DNA of 5,153 bases from Solirubrobacterales bacterium 70-9 (GTDB lineage: Bacteria > Actinomycetota > Thermoleophilia > Solirubrobacterales > 70-9): NCBI GenBank assembly GCA_001898095.1, contig MKSH01000109.1, positions 3,588 through 8,740 on the forward strand. Reading direction: 5' to 3'. Of the stretch, positions 1 to 4,469 are shown in pieces. The notes under the pieces are model-generated. The model worked only from the letters and a program-made list of their open reading frames with translations, made no database searches and had not been told where the DNA came from. A program made the position numbers and the translations under genes. Positions within the stretch are counted from its first letter, which is position 1. Every line of letters begins with the position of its first letter.

Positions 1-111
1 CGGCTTCGCCGTGCGGTCCGGCTCCGAGCTCTCGGCGACGATCCGCCCGTCCCGCCGCGCCGGCGCCACCGCGATCCCCCACTGCGTATCGATGATCGAG
101 GAGCGCGCCAT
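1..111 (-). CDS. Unidentified protein, N-terminal 37 codons only (runs off the window edge)
   Basis: An open frame starts at ATG (109-111) on the minus strand and runs without a stop to base 1. The first residues are MARSSIIDTQWGIAVAPARR, followed by a charged stretch ending in TAKP at the edge. The start is supported by a good Shine-Dalgarno sequence, AGGGGG on the minus strand (119-124), seven bases before the ATG. The gene lies downstream of folP in the same direction with a 130-bp gap, so it could be co-transcribed with folP or have its own promoter. I do not recognise the family from so few residues. No signal peptide or membrane segment is visible in this part. Existence of the gene is likely; its function is unknown. 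Confidence 0.6.
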   Translation of the reverse strand, partial: MARSSIIDTQWGIAVAPARRDGRIVAESSEPDRTAKP

Positions 112-118
112 CAGCCCA

Positions 119-124
119 CCCCCT
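119..124 (-). promoter_or_regulatory. Ribosome binding site of the partial gene at 1-111
   Basis: On the minus strand this reads AGGGGG and lies seven bases before the ATG at 109-111. It decides the start of the partial gene. It sits directly beside the first arm of the repeat array, so RNA folding of that arm could affect access to it. Confidence 0.55.
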
Positions 125-126
125 CA

Positions 127-249
127 GTGCGTTCGCAGAAATGACCGCATAGCGGCCAGAAGTGCGAACGCATCGGGCCCGCGCCGGCCGCCCCCGCCGT
201 GCGTTCGCACTTTGCCGTGCCATGTACGACTTCCTGCGAACTCATCGGG
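127..249. repeat. Four-arm palindromic repeat array: two 51-bp inverted-repeat units at an exact 72-bp offset
   Basis: Unit A has arms GTGCGTTCGCA (127-137) and TGCGAACGCATCGGG (163-177). Unit B has the identical GTGCGTTCGCA (199-209) and TGCGAACTCATCGGG (235-249), one mismatch from the A arm. Both units have a 25-bp interior (138-162 and 210-234), and B lies exactly 72 bp from A. Arm centres fall at 132.5, 167.5, 204.5 and 239.5, a spacing of 35, 37 and 35 bp with alternating orientation. Three stems are possible: 128-137 with 163-172 (10 bp perfect), 200-209 with 235-244 (one mismatch), or the mutually exclusive inner pair 160-172 with 200-212 (13 bp perfect). The folP stop codon (242-244) lies inside the fourth arm. 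It could be a REP-like extragenic palindrome pair, a set of protein-binding sites, or a folding RNA leader for the gene at 1-111. The structure is certain; its role is not. Confidence 0.75.
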
Positions 250-1114
250 TGACCGCTCCCGCGAGGCGCATCGCCTGCAGGCTCGAGCGGTCGTGGATCC
301 GCAGGATGTCGGCGCCGGAGCGCACGGCGAGGGTGGTCGCGGCGACCGTCCCCCACTCGCGCTCGCGCGGCGGCAGCCGCTCCTCCCACGACCCGGCCAG
401 CACCGCGCCGATGAAGTCCTTCCGCGACAGCGAGACGTAGAGCGGCAGTCCCAGCGCCTTCAGCTCCTCCAGCCGGCGCATGATCTCCAGGTCCTGCTCC
501 GGCGAGAGGTCGAAGTCGAGGCCGGGATCGATCGCGATCTGCTCTGCCGCCACCCCCAGCTCCCGCATCCGTCCCACCCTCTCCTCGAACCAGCCCACCA
601 GGTGCGCGACCACGTCGCCGTAATCCCGCCACGGCCGGTCTACCCGCGGCGGTCCCTCGATGTGCATCAAGACATAGCCGCACCCGCGCGCCGCGACCAG
701 CTCGAACATCTCGTCGCACCCTCCGGAGATGTCGTTCACGCAGCAGGCCCCGGCGTCCAGGGCCCGCCGCGCCACCTCGACCTGGAAGGTGTCGGCGGAG
801 ACCGGCACCCGGCCGCCCGCCTCGCCCGCATCGCCGCCATCGACCCCGATCTCCAGCGCCGTCATCCCGGCAATTGCCGGGATCAGCGCCGCGCACTCGT
901 CCTCGACCCCGACCGGCGGCCCGCTGCGCGCCGCCACCGCGCCCACGTCGAGCATGTCGAACCCCGCCTCGACCAGCCCGATGCCGTCGGCGATCGCCTG
1001 CTCCGGGGTGCCGCTCCGCGCCCCCTCGAACATCGAATCGACGGTCACGTTGACGATCCCGGCGCCCGCCGGCCGCGCCAGGTCCAGAGTCAGATCTCCA
1101 AGCCGCCATTCCAT
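242..1114 (-). CDS. folP: Dihydropteroate synthase family protein (divergent FolP-like)
   Basis: A 290-residue TIM-barrel protein of the pterin-binding family. Canonical members join 6-hydroxymethyl-dihydropterin diphosphate and p-aminobenzoate into dihydropteroate in the cytoplasmic folate pathway. Visible family landmarks are NVTVDS (22-27, usually NVTPDS), DVG (56-58), SADT (106-109), NDISGG (127-132), MHIEG (150-154), DPG (196-198), SRKDFIG (230-236) and RIHD (272-275). The pterin contacts Asn22, Asp108, Asn127, Asp196, Lys232, Arg272 and His274 thus appear kept. Loop 2, usually GGESTRPG, reads GAVAARSGPP (58-67), and the usual DPGIGFGK reads DPGLDFDL. A Gly/Asp-rich stretch (90-101) looks like an insertion. 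The ATG at 1112-1114 places NVT at the usual distance from the N-terminus; the frame stays open upstream only as an antisense shadow. No Shine-Dalgarno is visible, which suits leaderless translation. It could be a FolP2-type paralogue rather than the housekeeping enzyme. Confidence 0.85.
   Translation of the reverse strand: MEWRLGDLTLDLARPAGAGIVNVTVDSMFEGARSGTPEQAIADGIGLVEAGFDMLDVGAVAARSGPPVGVEDECAALIPAIAGMTALEIGVDGGDAGEAGGRVPVSADTFQVEVARRALDAGACCVNDISGGCDEMFELVAARGCGYVLMHIEGPPRVDRPWRDYGDVVAHLVGWFEERVGRMRELGVAAEQIAIDPGLDFDLSPEQDLEIMRRLEELKALGLPLYVSLSRKDFIGAVLAGSWEERLPPREREWGTVAATTLAVRSGADILRIHDRSSLQAMRLAGAVTR
864..883. repeat. Perfect 20-bp palindrome inside folP
   Basis: The half-site ATCCCGGCAA is followed directly by its exact reverse complement TTGCCGGGAT; the next flanking pair (C863/C884) does not match. 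On the minus strand it encodes IPAIAGM (residues 78-84), immediately before the Gly/Asp-rich stretch of FolP. The peptide aligns with the conserved IPVIEAL helix of the family, so a coding origin is possible. Its look also recalls the GTCATCCCG...CGGGAT core of extragenic palindromes. The palindrome is seen directly; any function is unproven. Confidence 0.6.
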
Positions 1115-1116
1115 CG

Positions 1117-1131
1117 TCGCTACCGTAGCGA
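1117..1131. promoter_or_regulatory. Candidate bidirectional folP/HAD promoter core in a palindrome
   Basis: The gap between the folP and HAD start codons is 24 bp (1115-1138). It contains TCGCTA-CCG-TAGCGA, an inverted repeat with 6-bp arms. Within it, TACCGT (1121-1126, plus) and TACGGT (1127-1122, minus) both fit the TAnnnT pattern of bacterial -10 elements. The minus hexamer ends seven bases before the folP ATG, which predicts a leaderless or nearly leaderless folP mRNA. The plus hexamer ends 12 bases before the HAD ATG, which predicts a leader of only a few bases. No convincing -35 hexamer is visible on either side. The palindrome could equally be a repressor site. Confidence 0.4.
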
Positions 1132-1138
1132 GCGGCGT

Positions 1139-1954
1139 ATGTCGCTTCGCTGCGTGTACACCGATCTCGACGGGACCCTGCTCGGCCGGGGAGGAGCCCT
1201 GTTCCTCGATCGCGAGGGCAACTTCTCGATGGCCCAGGCGCGCGCGCTCGAGGCCTGCGCCCGCGCCGGGGTCGAGGTCGTGATCATGTCCGGCCGCCGC
1301 GAGCCCCAGGTCCACGAGGCCGCCCGCCTGATGGGCCAGCGCTCCTACATCTTCGAGGCGGGCTGCGCCTTCGCCATCGACGGCGAGACGACGCTGATGA
1401 CCGGCGAGATGCAGCCCGACGAATACGAGGGCACCGTCTACGAGCAGATCGAGGGGCGCGGCATCCCCGACATGCTCTTCGAGCACTTCGAAGGGCGGCT
1501 CGAGTACCACTCGCCCTGGCACCACGGCCGCGTCCACTCGCACCTCTTCCGCGGCAAGGTCGACGTCGACGAGGCCAACGCGCTGCTCGGCGAGCACGGC
1601 GACGACGACCTCCGCTTCCTCGACAACGGGGCGATCGGCACGCCGATGAAGGCGGTCGAGGGCCAGACCCACGCCTACCACCTGGTCCCCCGCACGGTCT
1701 CCAAGGCGGCCGCCGTCGCCGCCCACGCGCGCGCCCAGGGATACGCCCGCGAAGAGTGCATCGCGGTCGGCGACTCGGTCGAGGACCTCGAGGTGGCCGC
1801 CGCGGTCGGCCGCTTCTTCGTCGTCGCCAACGGTCCCGAGCAGGACCCCGGCCTGCGCGCCTACCTGCCCGCCTTCGACAACGTGACGATCACCGAGGGC
1901 ACCAACGGCGACGGCTTCTACGAGGCGGTCGTCTCGGCGCTGATGGAGCGCTGA
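1139..1954 (+). CDS. HAD-superfamily phosphatase, class IIB (Cof/MPGP-like)
   Basis: A 271-residue soluble hydrolase predicted to remove phosphate from a small metabolite through an aspartyl-phosphate intermediate with Mg2+. All four HAD motifs are visible: DLDGT (9-13, nucleophile Asp9 and acid/base Asp11), VIMSGR (48-53, motif II Ser51), Lys189 in VSKAA (motif III), and GDSVED (211-216, motif IV). The roughly 100 residues between motifs II and III form the C2 cap typical of subclass IIB, which includes Cof phosphatases, sucrose-phosphatase and mannosyl-3-phosphoglycerate phosphatase. The substrate cannot be read from the sequence. The ATG at 1139 is chosen because motif I follows at residue 9; the frame is open much further upstream, but only as a shadow of folP. 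No clear Shine-Dalgarno is seen. The 3' end overlaps the permease gene on the other strand by 37 bp. Confidence 0.85.
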   Translation: MSLRCVYTDLDGTLLGRGGALFLDREGNFSMAQARALEACARAGVEVVIMSGRREPQVHEAARLMGQRSYIFEAGCAFAIDGETTLMTGEMQPDEYEGTVYEQIEGRGIPDMLFEHFEGRLEYHSPWHHGRVHSHLFRGKVDVDEANALLGEHGDDDLRFLDNGAIGTPMKAVEGQTHAYHLVPRTVSKAAAVAAHARAQGYAREECIAVGDSVEDLEVAAAVGRFFVVANGPEQDPGLRAYLPAFDNVTITEGTNGDGFYEAVVSALMER

Positions 1955-2931
1955 GCGGACGCCTCGCTCGCCGCCGCCCGCCGGCGCGGCCGCTTCACCC
2001 GCCAGTACTCGGCGCCGAAGTAGGAGCCGAGGACGAGCGCCGCCGCCAGCGCCTGCGCGACCAGCCCCTCGACCGTCGGGAAGACCGCGAACCAGAGCCC
2101 GACCCAGCCGGGGATCGAGAGCGCCACCGTCGTTTCCGGGAGCCAGCCCGCCAGCTGCATCTCCTGCACCGACTCGCCGACCATCACGATCAGCACCACG
2201 CCGAGCATCACCCCGGTCAGCACCAGCATCCGCTTGTAGGGCAGGTGGCGGTGGGCGAAGAAGGTGATGCAGCCGACCAGCGCGGTCAGCGCCAGCCCCA
2301 GCGCGACGCCCTCGAGCACCGTCCCCGCCCCGTAGGACAGCCGCAGGTTCTGGAGGAAGAGGACGACCTCGAAGCCCTCGCGGTAGACCGAGGTGAGGCC
2401 GAGCAGCACCAGCCCCCACATCGTCGCCCGCCTGCCGTCGATCCCCTCGCGCGAGAGGATCGCCTTCTTGTGCTTGTTGCGGTTCTGGATCCAGCCGGTC
2501 CAGTAGACCTTGTGGAAGAACCAGTTCATCACCACCAGCAGGACGATCACCGCGAGGAGCCCGGTCGCCGCCTGCACCGCGAGGCCGCCCGCGCCGAGCT
2601 GTCCCAGCACCCAGGCGGCGAGGAACCAGGTGGCGACGCTGGCGAGGAAGCCCGCGCCGGCGCCGAGCGCGATCGGCCGCCGGTAGATCTCTTTGGCGCC
2701 GACCATCGAGGCGGTCACCGCGGCGAGAACGAGGATCGTCTCCAGCCCCTCGCGGAAGACGAGCAGGGCGCTGTCGAGCACCACGGCGCCGTGGCTGAGG
2801 TGGTCCCCGGCCGTCGGTTCCGGCGTCCCGCCGTGCGCGTCGAGCGCGCTCCACAGAAGTAGCGCGACGAGCAGTCCCCCTAGGTAAAGTGGCCAGTGGC
2901 GGCGCAGCGAGGTGTCGATCGTCGTCGGCAA
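1918..2931 (-). CDS. FTR1/EfeU-family iron permease
   Basis: A 337-residue polytopic membrane protein predicted to carry iron across the cytoplasmic membrane. The family signature REGxE occurs twice, as REGLE (60-64) and REGFE (184-188), each inside a hydrophobic segment. These glutamates are the known iron-binding residues of FTR1 proteins. Hydrophobic segments lie near 14-30, 49-75, 88-112, 117-139, 170-195, 204-225, 233-250 and 283-304. The loop containing NWFFHKVYWTGWIQN (136-150) is also family-like. The C-terminus is basic (VKRPRRR, 311-317) and then Ser/Ala-rich. The start is TTG (2929-2931); no ATG or GTG precedes it in frame before an upstream stop, and no good Shine-Dalgarno is seen. 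The partner genes efeO and efeB are absent from this window. It diverges from a DtxR/MntR-type regulator, which suggests metal-dependent repression. The last 37 bp are antisense to the HAD gene. Confidence 0.9.
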   Translation of the reverse strand: MPTTIDTSLRRHWPLYLGGLLVALLLWSALDAHGGTPEPTAGDHLSHGAVVLDSALLVFREGLETILVLAAVTASMVGAKEIYRRPIALGAGAGFLASVATWFLAAWVLGQLGAGGLAVQAATGLLAVIVLLVVMNWFFHKVYWTGWIQNRNKHKKAILSREGIDGRRATMWGLVLLGLTSVYREGFEVVLFLQNLRLSYGAGTVLEGVALGLALTALVGCITFFAHRHLPYKRMLVLTGVMLGVVLIVMVGESVQEMQLAGWLPETTVALSIPGWVGLWFAVFPTVEGLVAQALAAALVLGSYFGAEYWRVKRPRRRAAASEASAQRSISAETTAS

Positions 2932-2942
2932 GACTTCAGCGG

Positions 2943-2948
2943 ACGTTA
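2943..2948 (-). promoter_or_regulatory. Candidate -10 element of the permease gene
   Basis: On the minus strand this reads TAACGT, matching TAnnnT, and ends 11 bases before the TTG start of the permease. It implies a very short leader. It overlaps the left edge of the dyad at 2946-2973, so a regulator bound there would block it. No good -35 hexamer is seen at the expected distance, so the call is weak. Confidence 0.35.
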
Positions 2949-2973
2949 GGCAACCCTCATTAGGGGAGCCTTA
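2946..2973. promoter_or_regulatory. Candidate DtxR/MntR-family operator between permease and regulator
   Basis: Two 14-bp direct copies abut: TTAGGCAACCCTCA (2946-2959) and TTAGGGGAGCCTTA (2960-2973), identical at 10 of 14 positions. The same 28 bp is also an imperfect palindrome centred between 2959 and 2960, with 10 of 14 base pairs complementary (TTAGGC against GCCTTA, CCCT against AGGG). Each copy resembles the left part of the established DtxR/IdeR box (TTAGGTTAGSCTAACCTAA). The site fills the gap between the divergent permease and metalloregulator genes and ends two bases before the regulator's Shine-Dalgarno. Binding by the adjacent regulator, with control of both genes, is an inference. 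Confidence 0.6.
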
Positions 2974-2974
2974 A

Positions 2975-2980
2975 AAGGAG
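2975..2980 (+). promoter_or_regulatory. Ribosome binding site fixing the TTG start of the metalloregulator
   Basis: AAGGAG lies five bases before TTG at 2986-2988. It is the strongest Shine-Dalgarno in the window and is what makes the rare start codon convincing. It abuts the operator candidate. Confidence 0.75.
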
Positions 2981-2985
2981 ATAAA

Positions 2986-3699
2986 TTGGCAGCCGAGCAG
3001 GCAACCGTGGCGGAGCAGGAGTACCTCGAGATCATGTTCTGGATCGACGAGGCCGGGCTGCCGATGACCGGCGCCAACATCGCCCGCGCGATGCAGCTCT
3101 CGGCCCCGACCGTGCACGAAATGGTCGGCCGACTGATCAAAGACGGCTACGTCGAGCGCAACAAGGACAAATCGCTGGCCTTCACCGAGGACGGCCGCGA
3201 GCGCGCCTCTTTCATCGTCCGCCGCCACCGGATGATCGAGCGCTTCCTCACCGACGTCCTCGGCATCCCCTGGGACGAGGTGCACGAGGAGGCGGAGCGG
3301 ATCGAGCACGCGATGTCGCCGGTGCTGGAAGAAAAAATGCGCCTCGCGATCGGCGACGCGACGACCTGCCCGCACGGCCACCCGATCCTCGAGGGGATCC
3401 GCGAGCGCGGCTCGCTGCTCGCCGATGTCGAAGTCGGCGCCGACGTCACCGTCCTGCGCTTCGAGAACGAGGCCGAGGAGCTGCTCCACTACCTCAAGGA
3501 CGCCGGGCTCGACCCGGGCCTCGAAGGCAAGGTCTCGGAGTCGGACGAGGAGCACGTGACGATCAAGTCGGCCGACCGCGACCACGTGATCACCCGCTCG
3601 GTCGCCGAGACGGTCTCGGTGCGTGCCGATCCGGCGCCGCCACCGCGCGCCGCGATCCCCGAGCAGCTGGTCCTCAGCAGCGACCGCTACGGGCGCTGA
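2986..3699 (+). CDS. DtxR/MntR-family metal-dependent transcriptional regulator
   Basis: A 237-residue metalloregulator expected to bind DNA as a metal-loaded dimer. The order is a winged helix-turn-helix (about 8-70, recognition region LSAPTVHEMVGRL at 38-50), a metal-binding dimerisation domain (about 75-145), and a C-terminal FeoA/SH3-like domain (about 145-213) with a Pro/Ala-rich tail. Family landmarks include RRHRMIERFL (79-88), VHEEAERIEHAMS (99-111) and CPHGHPI (128-134). Likely ligands are Glu12, Glu15, His81, Glu85, His100, Glu104, Glu107 and His108. Glu104 replaces the Cys102 of DtxR/IdeR, and Glu12 sits where DtxR has Met10 and MntR has Asp8, so the primary site is MntR-like. The C-terminal domain, absent from short B. 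subtilis-type MntR, makes it a three-domain protein. TTG is chosen because of the strong AAGGAG. Autoregulation through the adjacent dyad is likely. Confidence 0.9.
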   Translation: MAAEQATVAEQEYLEIMFWIDEAGLPMTGANIARAMQLSAPTVHEMVGRLIKDGYVERNKDKSLAFTEDGRERASFIVRRHRMIERFLTDVLGIPWDEVHEEAERIEHAMSPVLEEKMRLAIGDATTCPHGHPILEGIRERGSLLADVEVGADVTVLRFENEAEELLHYLKDAGLDPGLEGKVSESDEEHVTIKSADRDHVITRSVAETVSVRADPAPPPRAAIPEQLVLSSDRYGR

Positions 3700-3708
3700 C
3701 CTTCCTTC

Positions 3709-3749
3709 CGCTGTTCTTTATCCCCGCATATGAGGGATAAGGAACAGCG
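3709..3749. terminator. Bidirectional hairpin terminator candidate
   Basis: CGCTGTTCTTTATCCC (3709-3724) pairs with GGGATAAGGAACAGCG (3734-3749) across a 9-nt loop. The 16-bp stem has no true mismatch: 15 Watson-Crick pairs plus one T opposite G, which is a wobble pair in plus-strand RNA. It lies exactly nine bases after the regulator stop and nine bases after the anti-sigma stop, so it can serve both convergent genes. No T-run follows on either strand, so it is not a textbook intrinsic terminator; U-less hairpins of this kind are common in actinobacteria. Confidence 0.7.
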
Positions 3750-3758
3750 CAGCGTCGC

Positions 3759-4469
3759 TCAGGTTTCCAGCGGGACGTTCACGAACGGCTTCGAGGTCGG
3801 CTGCTTGCTGCCTGCCGCCGGCTCTTCGGTGACCATCACCGCTTCGACGCCCTCCAGGTCTTCGATCTGGGTCGTCGCGTTGCCTTCCTGATCGGGCTTG
3901 AAGAGCATCTTCACCGGTTCGACGGTTTCGCCGCGCTCCACCCACGCCTCCAGCGTCTTGCCCCTTTCGACCTGACCGAGGCCGGTCAGCCGCAGTTCGC
4001 CTTCGTCGCCTTCGCGCACCACCGAGGCCTGGATCCCGCCCGGCTGTTCGGACTCCCAGGTGTGGACGTTGCCGTTGCCGCCGCCGTTGCCGATCGCGTA
4101 GCCGATTCCGGCGGCGACGATCAGCACCACCGCGGCGACGCCCGCCAGCGGTTTCCAGGTCAGGCCGCCGAGGTTCACCCCGGCCAGCCACTCGCGGAAG
4201 CCCTTGCGCTCCGGGACGCTCTCCGCCTCGGCGGCGAGGTCGGCGCGCACCTCCTCCATCAGCCGCACCTTCAGCGCCGGCGGCGGCGTCTGCTGCTCGA
4301 TCGCCTCGGGAAGCGCCAACACCGCGGGCGCCAGCCAGCGCAGCTCGTCCTGGCAGCGCTTGCAGTCCTTGAGGTGCTCGCGGAAGTCGTCGATCCGCTC
4401 GGCGTCGAGGGCGCCGAGCGCGAACGCGGCGGCTTCCTCGAGGCGGCGATCGTGCTCGTTCGCGTTCAT
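3759..4469 (-). CDS. RskA-type anti-sigma factor, membrane-anchored, zinc-binding (ZAS) domain
   Basis: A 236-residue single-pass membrane protein that should hold the adjacent ECF sigma factor inactive until a signal triggers its proteolysis. The cytoplasmic N-terminus has an anti-sigma domain with the zinc motif His32-x3-Cys36-x2-Cys39. A linker leads to one transmembrane helix (about 107-127, LAGVAAVVLIVAAGIGYAIG). The outer domain (about 145-236) looks like the RskA C-terminal domain, with LRLTGLG, GKTLEAWVERG and the terminal EEPAAGSKQPTSKP block. A short Gly/Asn repeat (127-133) follows the helix. The ATG overlaps the sigma stop by 4 bp (ATGA), and GGAGGGG lies five bases upstream, so translation is probably coupled. 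RskA relatives are cut by intramembrane proteolysis; that is family knowledge and not visible here. The inducing signal is unknown. Confidence 0.88.
   Translation of the reverse strand: MNANEHDRRLEEAAAFALGALDAERIDDFREHLKDCKRCQDELRWLAPAVLALPEAIEQQTPPPALKVRLMEEVRADLAAEAESVPERKGFREWLAGVNLGGLTWKPLAGVAAVVLIVAAGIGYAIGNGGGNGNVHTWESEQPGGIQASVVREGDEGELRLTGLGQVERGKTLEAWVERGETVEPVKMLFKPDQEGNATTQIEDLEGVEAVMVTEEPAAGSKQPTSKPFVNVPLET
4068..4095. repeat. Low-complexity GTTGCCG-like microrepeat in the anti-sigma gene
   Basis: GTTGCCG recurs in imperfect tandem copies on the plus strand (GTTGCCGTTGCCG, then CCGCCGTTGCCG). In the anti-sigma protein it encodes the Gly/Asn-rich linker NGGGNGN just outside the membrane helix. 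It is probably a flexible linker that could vary in length by slippage in whole codons. Confidence 0.45.

Noticed and set aside
127..249. A short CRISPR array
   Set aside because: The arms alternate in orientation, are only 11-15 bp, and no cas gene or longer direct repeat is present. The pattern is of inverted repeats, not repeat-spacer units.
127..249. An integron attC site or a CIRCE/LexA-type operator
   Set aside because: The arms lack the GTTRRRY core of attC, the TTAGCACTC/GAGTGCTAA pattern of CIRCE, and the actinobacterial LexA box; no integrase gene is seen.
111..1109. 332-codon minus-strand open frame over folP and the gap downstream of it
   Set aside because: It is in a different frame from folP and is Arg/Gly-rich without motifs; it is a shadow.
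11..1138. The long N-terminal extension of the HAD frame on the plus strand
   Set aside because: It is antisense to folP, rich in Arg/Pro/His with no recognisable domain. The HAD motif I begins at residue 9 after the ATG at 1139, where family members normally start.
242..2854. An 870-codon open frame on the minus strand running from the permease region through the HAD gene into folP
   Set aside because: Only its last 290 codons (folP) look like a protein family. The rest is antisense or out of frame to the HAD and permease genes and is low-complexity Arg/Gly/Ala-rich, as expected from GC-rich shadow frames.
1756..2862. 368-codon plus-strand open frame opposite the permease
   Set aside because: Its product is dominated by Arg, His, Asp, Gln and Pro with no hydrophobic core. 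The opposite strand encodes the FTR1 permease with both REGxE motifs.
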